64,000 nt of DNA from Aquilaria yunnanensis (Eukaryota > Streptophyta > Magnoliopsida > Malvales > Thymelaeaceae): the NCBI GenBank assembly GCA_039654915.1, contig CM077596.1, positions 76,447,751 through 76,511,750 of the forward strand, written 5' to 3'. The number at the start of each line of letters is the position of its first letter. Position 1 is the stretch's first letter. Shown one piece after another: positions 37,394-49,136 of the stretch. The notes beneath the pieces were generated by a model. It saw only the letters and a program-made list of their open reading frames with translations. It made no database searches and was not told where the DNA came from. Position numbers and translations under genes: made by a program.

Positions 37394-37906
37394 TTTGTTA
37401 ACTTTGTGCAAAGATTAAAAAAAAATTGGTATTTTTTTTAAATAAAAAAGAACAATGACAACTTTTTTACTTTTTGAGCAAAATATGTGAAGTAATTTGA
37501 AACCGCATGTGATTGAACGGCCCAGATCCGGTTATCATAAATGTCATCTATTATATAATCATAACCCTATTACATAATTATAAGTATTTTTAGGATAAAT
37601 TACACTTCTCTTCCTTTTTTTTTTTCTTTATACTTGAAATCGTTACAAGTACAAGAGTTTATTTCGAAGTTCACCCCTAACATTACACCTCTATTCTGAG
37701 AATTAATACTAACTATACTTTTATCATCCAGGTATTGGAAACCAACTATTAACCTTACTTTTTTTTTAATGATATCTGATATCAATTTTTTAAAGTTATT
37801 ATTTAAATTCATGTTTGATAATTATAATAAATTTAAATTGTCTAACTAAATTCTACAGTTAATTTACAACCTAAATTATTTTTTTCTTTTTGTAAATGTA
37901 AATCAA
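37394..37906. other. Intergenic AT-rich, no gene seen
   Basis: No supported gene. The T-run at 37615-37624 and flanking AT-rich DNA show no clear repeat structure. Confidence 0.45.
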
Positions 37907-38747
37907 TAACTTCCTCCATGACCCTGTCTCATAAAAAATGATGTATCTCTGGCCACAGAAATTAAGGTGTGTGTAATTTATAATTTTTTTTAATATTTTC
38001 CTTTGAAACTAAAGTTAAAAAGATTTATTTTTTTGTTATGTGTAATGAGAGTTTAAATGATGATTAAAAAAATATTCCTTGTGAGGTATTGTGTAGCGAA
38101 ACTTTTAATGAAGGTTAAAAAAGAAAAAGTATCTTTTTTGGTTTTGTGTAATGAAAGTTTAAATGAGTGTGGTAAGGTAAATTAGATGCTAGAAACTTTA
38201 AAAAAACAAAACACTTAATCCTTTTTGGGATGGCAAAAAAAGAAATAGATTTCTTCATTTTTAGGACGAGAAAGTTACAATTACCCTATGAGGTTTACCC
38301 TAACCTACAATTTGCCTCATTTATTTTTGAAAACCTACACTTTAGCCTTAGTTCTTTTATACTATCTAATAATAACTTCTGAAATTATAATTTAAAACTG
38401 TACAATAGTCATCCTTAAATAATATCGGTATCTCTAATTTTTTTTTTATAGTTAATAAAAATTTTAAATTATCAATTTTTTCTTTCTGTGAATACATTTT
38501 TTTTTGTAAATGCATATCAATATTTTTTGAAGGTCGGTTAGCTATGAAGAAAACATTAAAAATCTTGAAATTACTGAAACATTGTTATCAGATAATTTAA
38601 TTTAGGGTTTCAAAAGTTGTTATCAGACACTATAAAAGAAGTAGGGGCAAAGTGTAGGTGTTTGAATATAAATAGGGTAAAGTGTAGGTTAGATCAAACC
38701 GCATGGAGGGTTTTTTGTAATTTACCCTTTTTAGGACGGATGAGGTA
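37907..38747. mobile_element. Stowaway-type MITE (family S1, copy 2), split by a Mutator-like MITE
   Basis: Matches the element at 33059-33415, including three internal copies of the unit centred on TGTGTAATGAGAGTTTAAAT. The left end begins ACTTCCTCCATGACCCTGTC and the right end reads TTAGGACGGATGAGGTA. It is interrupted at 38269-38727 by another element with a perfect target duplication. Without it the MITE is about 370 bp. Confidence 0.75.
38269..38727. mobile_element. Mutator-like MITE family A, copy 3, with perfect 11-bp target duplication
   Basis: TTTTTAGGACG occurs at 38258-38268 and again at 38728-38738, so the boundaries are exact. The ends AAAGTTACAATTACCC and (complement) GGGTAAATTACAAAAAACCC are inverted. 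Its body matches the copies at 10281 and 46740, including AAGGTCGGTTAGCTATGAAG. No coding frame. Confidence 0.85.
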
Positions 38748-38788
38748 TTATTTACTAGTATTTAGAAAAGTACAACAACAATGTTAAG

Positions 38789-39109
38789 AATCAATTCATT
38801 TAACTTAAGTCAACTTAATTTAAAATGATTTATTTTTTATTTTGATATCTTTTTACCCAGAAACCAATTTCATTTGAAAATCTATTTGAAATTAAATTTT
38901 CATGATGTTATCAAATTTCTATGATTTTTTCTATTTTTAGGCATTAAAAAATTTATAAAAATTTAAAAAGATTATAAAAATTATATTTTGATGGATTGTT
39001 ACACATATATAGTACTGACTTTTAAATAAAATTAATTTTTAATAAAAAAAATATAAAAATAAAATATGTCATTTTTTATTAAGTTGACGTATGTAAAAAT
39101 GAATTGACT
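38789..39109. repeat. Palindromic foldback MITE, copy 5
   Basis: The left end AATCAATTCATTTAACTTAA pairs with the complement of the right end AGTCAATTCATTTTTACATA, and the arms continue to ACCAATTTCATTTGAAAATC and its partner. 321 bp, about 530 bp upstream of the MYB start codon. Confidence 0.77.
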
Positions 39110-39645
39110 CTAAATCTCTAAACGTCAAAGGTGATATAGTGTAATTAGTATAAAAATTTGTTGAGAATATGTAATTAACCAAAACTTATTATTCTTATTA
39201 ATTTGTAGGATTATAAAAATTCTTTATAGCTATTTAACCTAGACGCTGTAGTACTTGCCAGACTACTAACACCTTTCATGACACCCCAGCAAACTCGAGA
39301 AAGAGTACAGAGATATGTATTGTTTCTTTCATCGAGCTACAATCGGCTTCAATAATAGAGCATACAATATACAGTGTGAGAAACTTGTAGTACAGAAGCA
39401 AATAGGGGAAAAATAATCAACTATTGTTTGAAAAGTGAGAATATCGAAAAAAAAGAAAAAAGGAAAGATTATTGACACTGACTTATCTCTATAGGGAGCC
39501 CTGGCCTATATTAATCCAATCCCTATTTCAGCTGCTACTTCATTTTCCAACAGCGCCCAATCAGAAAAACTCCCTCTCACTTACTTTCGCCACCAGAACA
39601 TCCTCTGAAACAGATACTGTTAAGGTTCAAGAACCGTCACTGTAA
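39110..39645 (+). promoter_or_regulatory. Upstream region of the MYB gene
   Basis: Unique-looking sequence between the MITE and the MYB start codon. A TATA-like CTATATTAA with an adjacent CCAAT lies at about 39507-39520, some 130 bp before the ATG, so the promoter core and leader probably fall in the last 200 bp. No specific factor site was assigned. Confidence 0.4.
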
Positions 39646-40925
39646 ATGGGAAGGCATTCTTGCTGTTACAGGCAGAAGCTAAGGAAAGGCCTCTGGTCCC
39701 CAGAAGAGGATGAGAGGCTCCTGAGACACATCACCAAGTACGGCCATGGCTGCTGGAGTTCTGTTCCTAAGGTTGCTGGTAATACTGAAGTGGCCTTGGT
39801 CTCCTCAAGTTGTTTAATTAGTTAGTCCATCCCCGCCTAAAGAAAATAATAGGCAGAATCAGCTTTAAAACTGACAAGCTCTGTTGTTTTGTAATAAATG
39901 GCAGGCCTCCAAAGGTGTGGGAAGAGCTGCAGATTGAGGTGGATTAATTACTTGAGGCCTGATTTGAAGAGAGGCACATTCTCACAGGAAGAAGAAAACC
40001 TCATCATCGAACTTCATGCAGTTCTGGGTAACAGGTATCTGTCTTGGTTCTCGTCGGAGGCGGTATCAGCAATTAACTTTTGTTTCCCTCAAAAACTGTT
40101 ACCAACGTTCATGGGTTTGTCTCGTTCTGTTTCAGGTGGTCTCAAATTGCAGCACAATTGCCTGGAAGAACTGACAACGAAATAAAAAACTTATGGAACT
40201 CACGCTTGAAGAAGAAGCTGAGGCAGAGAGGCATTGATCCGGTGACCCACAAGCCTTTATCTGAAGTTGAAAACGGAGAAGACAATAAGCCGCAGGAGAA
40301 ACTACCAGCTTCAGCTCCTGCACGAAGCAATCAGCTGGAAGTTGATGCTTCTTTTTCCGGCCAACAAACATCGACCAGCAACAGTAGCAATGGACATGAC
40401 CAAGTTATCAAGGACAGATTTGAAGCTAGTAATCCTGAAAGTTTAGCCAGCTGTGACAGCCAATCTGTGGATTTGATTGGGCAAAATCTGGTCCAACAAT
40501 TGAAGTACGAACCGATTTCGAATCCTTCCGATGAGCTCTCTGCAGTGACGGGATCGCTGCTTTCTTCTGCCACTTCCACAGACTTCATTACAGCTGGCCC
40601 TTACTTAACAGTCGCACAATCTCAGTTCTGTGAATCTGATAACAGAAGCTTTTCCTGGGAATTTGGGCAAGAATGTGGGACATCAGAATCAGAAAGACAG
40701 GGTCAGTTGACCCAGGTGCTACAAAGTCAAGCAGAGGAGCTGAAGGCATGGCCTCTGTGTCTGAATAACTCTTGGTTAATGGCGGCGGCTTCGCAGAACC
40801 AAAACTCGGAATCTTTATACGGCAATAATGAGTTGAAGCTAGAAACCAATTGCCTTAAATGGCCCCAAAACCAACAGGAGATTCAGATTACTGCGCTATA
40901 TGCCCATCTTTTGCAGTCATTGTGA
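39646..40925 (+). CDS. MYB61: R2R3-MYB transcription factor, subgroup 13 (MYB61/50/55/86-like)
   Basis: Three exons, 39646-39778 (133 nt), 39905-40034 (130 nt) and 40136-40925, joined at GT-AG borders in consistent phase to give 350 residues. The 133/130-nt exon pattern is standard for R2R3-MYB genes. The R2 repeat has W17, W37 and W57; R3 has F70, W89 and W108. [20 protein letters not shown] at the start and [13 protein letters not shown] after R3 are subgroup 13 signatures. The R3 bHLH-interaction motif is absent. Subgroup 13 members act in the nucleus in secondary-wall, lignin, mucilage and stomatal programmes; which role applies here is inference. The C-terminal part is Ser/Asn/Gln-rich, consistent with a transactivation region. 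The choice of MYB61 rather than MYB50, 55 or 86 is tentative. Confidence 0.93.
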
Positions 40926-42312
40926 CATTCTCATCGAGGGAAAAGAAAAACAGAAGAATTTTTTGGCTTTTAAATTGTGCAAGTATGTGTTTTTACAGAT
41001 TTCCCTTTCCTTTTTTTGGTTTCTGTTTTTTGTTGTTCTTGCATTGTACATGGGTCGGACACATGATAAATTGCCTGTGGTTTTGGGTCGTATTGTGAGC
41101 AGAATTGTTGTCCCTTTTTATGTGCTAATGGCGTGAAGCAGAATTGTATTAGGAAGGTTGATTTGTGACTTAATGTTGATGATGACTGATGAAAGAAAAA
41201 AAGAGAATAATTGTAGTTTAATTAATGAACATTAATGCTTAACAACAGCTTAACGTCGGTTTAAGAAGTGATTAGAAGAGGTTTGGGCCGTTTGGCTGGG
41301 GCGCTTTTAGTTTTAAGTCCCAATTGATTCGGTAGATTTTCTTGCCCAGGGTCTGGGTCCTCTGCCGATTCTGATTGGACTTGGAAGCACAAAAGTCTCT
41401 TCTCCCGCAATCCATACAATAGCTGATTGCTCCATCTTAACTTGTCTGGTCCACGAACACACGTGCAGACTTTTACTATTCGATCCATTTCTTTGCGCAA
41501 ATATATTCCTTGTATCGCATATTTGCATGGTCGTACGCAGGAATTATATATACTTTTACTTTTACTTTTACGCATATAATATGTAGTAGTATTACGTATC
41601 TCCGTCCTTTTGCCCTGCTTTTACATTTCTTTATCGACCTTTTATTTTACCTGAAAAACCAACTGTTTTCTTTAAAAAAACTCTCGAAAATACATTTTAG
41701 AAAACAGCTTATATTTTAAAATTTTTCCCTAGCATAAAGAAAGGACAATTTATTTATTTATTCTCCAACTTTAATAAATTAAGTTGAAGGATCATGAGAA
41801 TCTTATACTCGATTTATCTCAAAATGTTTTTTAATTTTTTTTATCTTACAATATTTATCATTTCTTCTTAATCATACATATTATTCCAAATATACATTTC
41901 CCATTGTATATGTAAAATACTCATTATTATGATTATGCTAGTTGGTAAAGGATAATATTGGGTAAGGAGATCCATTATGCTTATATTACGTAATATCAAT
42001 AATATTTATAAGAAATATATCAAAAGTAGCGAATATTTTGAGTCCTTGAAAGTTGAGACGATTATTGATGATTATCAATTTATGGTACGCATCTTTTACG
42101 ACAATACATTGTATGGTAACATAACATATACAACAAAGTCAGCAATGCATATATCCGCATCATCGCGAAAACGATGTCAGGAGCAGTTGTTCGATTTGTG
42201 ATGTCCGTACAAAGGGAAAGTGATGCTCGGCTTGCTAAGGGCCATTTAAAATTTTGCAATTGTCAGGATGCTCCTGTTGGAGGCAAACTTTACCGTTAGG
42301 AGGTGCATTAAT
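40926..42312. other. MYB 3' flank and intergenic DNA
   Basis: The first 300 bases are T-rich and probably include the MYB 3' UTR. The remainder, including a GC-richer piece at 41280-41500, has no supported gene. An open frame in it on the minus strand (41261-41575) has no family resemblance. Confidence 0.5.
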
Positions 42313-42921
42313 TAGGGCTGTAATTGAATATAGTGTTTAGTCAGTTGTCTGATGAAGGTTTGTTTATATTCGTTTGTTAATCCAAATGAATAAAAATGAA
42401 TATAATTTATTGTTTATTTATTTAAACGAATAGATACGAATAAGCTTGTGTTCGTTCATTTATATTCACAAATAGTTCAATTAAATTCATTTGTTTATAT
42501 GTTTGTTGTTCGTTTATTTATTTATTAATTTATATTTTATATTAATATATATACTCATTTATGTCTACGTAAACCATGCACATATGTTCCCCACCTCCTT
42601 TAAAGTTTATGTCTTTGTTTGCTACTACAAACGTAATGTTTGTTTGTATTTATGTATGTGTTCGTTTTGTTTAAGTTCATTTATTTATGTTCGTTTAAAT
42701 TGTTCACAAACTCATTCATATACATTATTTGCGAATGCGTTCATTCATTTGGTTCATTTACTATTATTCACAAACAAACATGAACACTCTTTCTCATCAA
42801 ATGAATGTATGAACACGAACAGCACTTGTTCATGTTCGTGCGAAGTTCTTGTTGGTCAAAACCTAAATAAACTAACACAAATAGAGGTCATTCATATTTA
42901 TTCAGTTCATTTACAGCCCTA
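42313..42921. mobile_element. Non-autonomous hAT element with TAGGGCTGTAA ends
   Basis: The left end TAGGGCTGTAA and the right end TTACAGCCCTA are perfect inverted repeats of the hAT type. The flanking octamers GCATTAAT (42305-42312) and GTTTTAAT (42922-42929) match at six of eight positions. Subterminal TTCGTTTATTT/TTTGTTCGTT motifs recur on both sides. At 609 bp it has no transposase and would depend on one supplied elsewhere. Confidence 0.86.
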
Positions 42922-42929
42922 GTTTTAAT

Positions 42930-43967
42930 AGAACAAAAGAAACTTCCAATTTGAGAGTAAGAAGGAGAAGTCAAATAAATAAACTAAGAAGAAGAAGTCA
43001 AATAAATAAACTTGTTATGTGCTATAAAGGAGAAGTATTTTAACTTAGAACAAGGGTGTAGCTTTGTAGGGATGAGAGGGTCTTCCCCCAGAATTTTTTA
43101 AATTTTTTTATTGGGAGTTGGTCTATATGATATAAAATTGTAAAGTTATGTACTTATTTGTAAAGTTTGAGGTTAATAATAGGCAAATGTATATTTTAGC
43201 CTTTTTATAAAAAACAAAAGAACAAAACAAAATAATAAAGTGACACTTGATTCATGAACAAAGTAAATTAGAAAAGAGAAGCCCTATGCCCCACCCACCT
43301 CTAGTCTTTGTCACGCCACTATTGAGCTATGGCCCTGACCGTCATCAATTTTGGACCAATTGACTAAAGCTCATTTTTACACTCGTCGGTCAAAGTAGAG
43401 ATTGTTTTAGTTCAGGAGATCGATTCCAAACATTGTTGCTAGTAATGCTTGAACCACTAAACCAGGTTATATTGTTTTAGGTTTTTTTATATGATTTTTA
43501 TTTTGATTTTGAATATGATTTTGATGATTTTTATTTTGATTTTGACTTTTAATTAGTTTGATTTTGATTTGATCATTTGTTTAACATATGATTTTGGAAT
43601 CTGGGACTTAAAGGAACATCATATTAAATTTTGAGTTATAAAGTTCTAAATTGGACTTATTTATTGTAGACTTCGAATTTCATAGATTTATATATAACAT
43701 TATTTTATATTTTATATCATTAATTGTAACCTTATATATGTTAACAACTCGCCCTCGTGCCCTAGGCTCGGTTCCTACCTATGCCGTTGATTGAAAAACA
43801 ATAAAAGATAAAATAGCTAGAGTTATTAAATTAGGTAAGGTAGCACCCAGTCATTGCATTTTATTGGATAAGTTAAGTGAAAAATTAGGGGAATTTGCAG
43901 ATACCCCATCTGGTTTATCATAACGGACGTTTGTATCTTGTATATTTAAAAACCAACACTTACCCCT
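42930..43967. other. Intergenic, no gene seen
   Basis: AT-rich. The stretch 43050-43320 has the style of a dispersed repeat, but I could not define its ends. Confidence 0.45.
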
Positions 43968-44757
43968 TTTTGGCTAGGGGTATAAAGGGGCTAGATTGAG
44001 CCTGAGCCCACTGAGCTCTAGCTTAATTCCTTAACTTATTGGCACTACCTAAGCTCGAGCTCGAATTGCTTGAGCTTAGGTTTTGAGACCTAAGTTCTGC
44101 CCATAAGTCTCTTAAGCTCGAAATTACAATTATGACCCAAAATGTACAAATTTGACACTTGAGGCCTAATATGACAGAAACACATTTTTGAAGACCAAAT
44201 TTGTAATTATGCGAAAAGCTCAAAATTACCTTGTGACGAAACTATGGTGGCTCTAGTGATGGACGTTACATTGCTCCATGATCTTTTAGTTGATGTCAAC
44301 AATTCTAGACCTCCAGTAGATTCGAATCTGGAGAACAATTTGTGGCGACAGGGCTAAGATGGAGGAGATGCAAAGGATGATGGTGGATGAGAGGAAGAAT
44401 TGCGAGGTAGTGGCAAGGGCCACAAGGCCAGTGGTGGTAGGGTGAAGAGGGTTAGGGATAGGGGAGATGCAAGGAGATGAACGAGGGCGATGGAGGAGTG
44501 AAGCCATAATGGAGCCAAGTTTGAGCAATGACGGAGGAGCACAAAAAGAGGAAGGTAAGTGCATTTTTTGGTTGGGGTTACTTAGGGCTTATAAATATAT
44601 GAAAATTGGCTTGGTTAAAGATAATATTTAAAGGCCCAATTGGGCTAGATAAGGATTGAGCTCAACTTATTTAAGTATCGAGCCTGCTTAAGCTCGATAA
44701 AGCTTAAGTCGAGTTTGAGCTTTGGTAGCTTGATAAAAGCCTTACCCCATTTACGTC
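43968..44757. mobile_element. Putative non-autonomous element with AGCTCGA subterminal repeats
   Basis: AGCTC-based motifs occur near both sides in opposite orientation: CTAAGCTCGAGCTCGAATTG and TTAAGCTCGAAA on the left, AAGCTCGATAAAGCTTAAG and TTGAGCTCAAC on the right. This resembles hAT-like or Mutator-like non-autonomous elements. The middle (44280-44560) is purine-rich with no transposase. The ends are approximate. Confidence 0.45.
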
Positions 44758-46739
44758 ATATCTTTGCTAACTTTTGTCTTGTTTGGTATTAGTGTTAGCG
44801 ATTAGCGTTAGAGTTTTTAAAAAGCTATCCAATGGTAATTTTTAGCTTTTAGCTTCAACGTTTTCATCTCAACCGTTAAGTAAATTATTCAAAATTCTAA
44901 TGCTGATGACAAAAGTTATTCCCAAATGGGGCTTTTATCAACTCATTAGTTGAGAGAAAAGGCAAAAACGCTTGCACTATACCTTTATGCTTCTTTTTTT
45001 AAGCATAAGCAACCAGCACATTTGGATCTAACAAAATAAGCATCTTCTCATATTAGTCACGAGTAGTATTGTTTGCAAGCCATTAACTCCACCACATAAA
45101 GAAGACACTCCTCAAGAACATCAATATTCTTACCCACAAGCTCATCTTTTCACCTCTAAATGAAGTTGTCCCTCACCTCCACAAGCACTTGCCCTGCAAC
45201 AATGATGACATTGACAACTCTGACTTGGATCCCTATGCTACTGAATATTTTTAAAATGTATTTTATTAGATTCAAAATTTCTACGTGCTTAGGCTGAGGA
45301 AAAAAGGCACGAGGGTACTATAGGCATCTTCCTTTTTCTCTTAACTAATAATCTCATGAAGTTAGCAAAGGATGTGTATAATAAGTTTTTTATTATACGA
45401 TGGGTAAGGGTAGATTATGGGGTTTTTTTAAATTTTCTAAAACATTAAAAAGGGATAAATAATGCCATTGGTCCAAAATCTTTAATTACTATTGCCAATG
45501 TAAGCTATAAATCTCCATTTAATTCCAAATTTGTCCCAATCGTTACCCTAGTCTTAAGCAAAGGCTGAGTTGGTATAAAGAATGAGTTGGTATAAAAATC
45601 ATAATTTAAATAATCTACAACTATTAAAAAATTATGAACTGTTTTAACTTATGGGAAGACATGTATTGAACATTTTAGAATATAATTTAAAAAGTTGATG
45701 TTAAATAGCTATGTGAAAGTTAATAAATTCAAATTGTTCGAGATAACTAACTTTTGATAAATTTAAATTGTGTTATAATTTTTTAATAACTAATGAGCGA
45801 TTTAAACTATTGGTTTTTTCTTTTCATAAATTGGGATTTTGTTCCAACCCAATCTTGTCTGGGGTACCAATATGCAAGTAAGTATAAATGTTTGGAACCA
45901 ATTTATAATGAAATAGAGGTTGAGGACTAATTTGTAATAACAGCTAAAGATTGGAGACTAATGATGCTTTTTGCGTCATTAATAAGCTTCCTAAAGTCTT
46001 CTCACTCACACCAATCGGAGAAAATTTTGTAGTGACATGAATTGCATAATCCAATTCAATTTTAATTATCCATTAACCACATGATTGATTATTTGTTAAG
46101 TTATATTAATTAGATTTTAGAAGCTACAGGATTTTAATAACTGAAGCTTGCTTTTATTTATACTACAAATAAGTTCCAGGGTATGATACATGCGACCGCT
46201 TGCTTGCAAGTGGAGAAGGCAAAATTTTTTCTTTGTCATGCAGAGGTAAACTAAGATGACATTTCATATATTATGAATAAGTATAATTACAACGAATAAC
46301 TAGCAAGTACTTTTTTTTTATTGTCCTTCACAATTATTCACAACAAAATTTCATGGGAAATACTTCAACGGTGGAAGAAATAAAGGGAATAATACACTGT
46401 AAAAGAAAAATAAGATTGGACAATTAAAGAAAATAACACAACAAAGATATGGCCTCGTAACAATCTATCTACATTCTAATTAACCTCTAAAAATACAAAA
46501 TCTCGAATTTCATGTGAATCCATCTTTCACGAATTTAAAAAGAAATATGGGAAAAAAAAAAAAGGAATATTGAAACACATGTAAGCTTTGCGGAATTTTC
46601 AGACAACAAAATGATACTTGAGCATTAGAAGTGAGTAACGGCGCAATATTATGAACGTGAGAATGAGAAACAAAGATGATTATGTGTGCAAGAGCGGATT
46701 TGGTGTTGAGTTGTGGTTTGGCTACAATTAGATATTGAA
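44758..46739. other. Intergenic, no gene seen
   Basis: At 44770-44945 a segment starting TTGTTTGGTATTAGTGTTAG resembles 11560-11750. The rest is AT-rich and unassigned. Confidence 0.45.
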
Positions 46740-47172
46740 ATAATTATAATTTGGCCCTTGAGATTTATATGAAATTACATTTTGTCCCTCATATTTAAAA
46801 AATATACACTTTGCCCTTGACCTTTTTAATACAATCTAACAGTAATTTTTAAAATCTTAATTTAAATTATACAATACTTATCTTTATGTAGTTTTAATTT
46901 ATATGGTATTTTAATTGATATTTACAAAATACAGTTTTCCAGTTACGGATTGAATAGAAAGAAAAAATTGGTAATTTAATATGTCCATTAACTATAAAAA
47001 AAATACCATACAGATTAAAATTATCAAAAAATAACTACCGTAATGTTTGGATTAAGATTTAAGAAGTTACTGTCGGACCATATTAAAATGTGGGGCAAAG
47101 TGTATATTTTTAAAACAAAAGGGGACAAAGTGTAATTTTACCTAAACTTTAATGGGAGATTGTAATTAACCC
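46740..47172. mobile_element. Mutator-like MITE family A, copy 4
   Basis: The left end TAATTATAATTTGGCCC pairs with the right end TTGTAATTAACCC. The arms carry TACACTTTGCCC and GGGGCAAAGTGTA inverted to each other. This copy appears to have its middle in the opposite orientation relative to 38269-38727. Flanks are only loosely similar. 433 bp, non-coding. Confidence 0.68.
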
Positions 47173-47606
47173 TTAAATATTTGGTCTTTTAATCATCAAT
47201 CAACTAGCTGGGGTTGAATGGGCCGGAGGGTTGCGTTGGGCTTTTGGTAGAATTAAACTAACCCTAAATAACTATTATTCAAAAGAAATTCAACTCAACT
47301 TAGAAATTGTGAATTGAAAGAAAAAGAACTATAGGCCTCGTTTTTTTTTTTTTTCCCAATTCTAATTTTTGGCTCTTATATGTTTGCATCACATACTTGT
47401 AACAACAGCAAAATTAAATAACACTTCATCCATCTCGATTTCATTGAAACACTTGGTTTTTCACACATACCAAGGTAAGGGCAAAAGTGACTTCTAATTT
47501 CCAAGTTTGCCCTTGTACCCTCCTGACTAGCCTTGAACAAACTGACCTCCTAGGTCCTGCCTTCCATCACCGACGTTGTCACCTCATCACTATTGCCTCA
47601 ATTGCC
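47173..47606. other. Boundary between MITE and hAT remnant
   Basis: No gene or repeat recognised apart from a T-run at 47340-47354. Confidence 0.4.
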
Positions 47607-47695
47607 ATCTTCGCCCATTCGATTGCTATCTCCAATGCGTCGATTGCCATCTCCGATGTCTTGATCGCCATGTCTGATGCCTCAATCGCCAATTA
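47607..47695 (+). repeat. 21-bp tandem repeat, about four units
   Basis: Units of the form ATTGCCATCTCCGATGCCTCG follow each other four times with a few changes each. The plus-strand frame across them reads as heptads (IAISNAS, IAISDVL, IAMSDAS). I see no sign that it is expressed. Confidence 0.7.
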
Positions 47696-47719
47696 TTGAC
47701 TCAAAAGCCGAGCAACAAC

Positions 47720-48742
47720 ATCAATGTTTGATGCATTGTCAAATGAAATACACAGAACTTTATCAGTACAAAAATATTCATACAAAGTTTCATTAATGCA
47801 ATTAAATATGTGAAATCCAATATGATTAGATTATGTGCACCTAAATGACAGAATACATTTTTTGCATCATTCAATTACCATCAATCCAATGAGTAAACAC
47901 GCAAAAAATGATGTCGACATATCACTTGTAAATGATACACAATGATCAAGAACAAAGAAGTATGCTTGTAAGTTTAATTTTCCGGCTTCAAATAATTTCA
48001 AGTTCTCTTTCCTAGCAGTTTTCCTAAACATTTTTCTAGATGCAGGGCTTGTTTATTCATTTATTTGATGGTAAGATATAGGGTTTAATTGTGACTTGAT
48101 CAAAGATTTTAAGTGCACATCCTCAACTCGTGAAAATGACTTCCCGATAAGAATCATCCAATTAATCGTGCCTTTTCTACAAGATTGTTGGTTAATTCAA
48201 AAGATACTAAACCCGCCGGTGGTGTTCGCAAGTTATGTTTGTCCTCCGAAACTAGTGGCCGCATCGGGAATGAGATTAGTATGCTAATTTTCTATATGAT
48301 GCTGTAGCATTCTGTTCCTAGAGTTCTATTATGGACTAACTTTTTGTTGCTATGTTTGCACTTCCCGTACCTCAAATCCCTTTCCCAAACATAAGTCATA
48401 AGACTCATAACGCTCCCATATCCAAGTCCTTAGCCTTGAGGATTTACCTAGCCTCGAGGATTTACCTTGTGTTTATGAATCCTCGGCCTCGGGTTGATGG
48501 TTCATCGGTGTTAGTTGGGTCCAGTCCCCTCCAGCAATATCTACAGGTGTCACCTCCATGTCCTCAACATCATTGTCCAGTAGTTGATTATCGAGGTCCA
48601 AATTGTAATTTGTTATGTCGATTTGGTTATCATCGTGCACATCAAGTATCAACTGGCCGGGATTGGCAACAGAATAAGCTTTTAAGGCCAGTGATGCAGG
48701 ATGGGAGTTATTTGCAGCCTTACTCTTTCCTCTTGAGGCCAT
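47720..48742 (-). pseudogene. Decayed hAT transposase (BED-hAT type)
   Basis: Read on the minus strand from ATG 48742, an 89-codon N-terminal frame (to 48473) is followed by a weak BED-finger-like trace, then TTP-like decayed DNA. Further left, about 48050-47990 gives SRKMFRKTARKENLKLFEAG, and 47935-47720 gives VSFTSDMSTS, CKKCILSF and TDKVLCISFDNASNI, which match the plant hAT (RICESLEEPER/DAYSLEEPER-type) catalytic core. The frame is broken by stops and at least one frameshift, and the C-terminal dimerisation domain is missing. Its flank at 49134-49345 has GGCACGGG/CATGCC motifs that may be the element's subterminal region. Confidence 0.72.
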
Positions 48743-49074
48743 GAATGAAAGAATAATAGTAGTGATGAAGAAGTGATTAGGAAGATATTAGGAAAATGAT
48801 TAAGAAAAAATTAGCAAAAATGCTTGAGAAATTGGAAAAACTAAAAGAGAATGTAGTAAAGGAAGAAGAGGGATTGTAATTGTTGGTGTGACAAAAAAGT
48901 GGAAATGGCCTCCCTTTTATAGGGAAGAGCCAAAATTTTTTAGACCAAAAGAACCTTAAATTCTAGTTTGTTGGGGGGTAAAAGTAGAAATATGAGGGTA
49001 AAAATGGAGCAGAAAACTGTTGGGAGGCTTTAGTTGTAATTAATTTTTTCCCCCCCAATCTACAAGTTACTGTT

Positions 49075-49083
49075 AGAGAGAAG

Positions 49084-49132
<49 letters not shown>
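49075..49132. repeat. (GA)n microsatellite
   Basis: GA dinucleotide run with two short interruptions near its start, about 28 units. Confidence 0.93.

Positions 49133-49133
<1 letters not shown>

Positions 49134-49136
<3 letters not shown>

Noticed and set aside
40132..40588. Minus-strand frames opposite the MYB third exon
   Set aside because: Shadows of the MYB coding strand, with no independent support.
43370..43480. Second SINE or tRNA-like segment around GAGATCGATTCC
   Set aside because: A B-box-like sequence is present, but no A box at the right spacing on the same strand and no cloverleaf.
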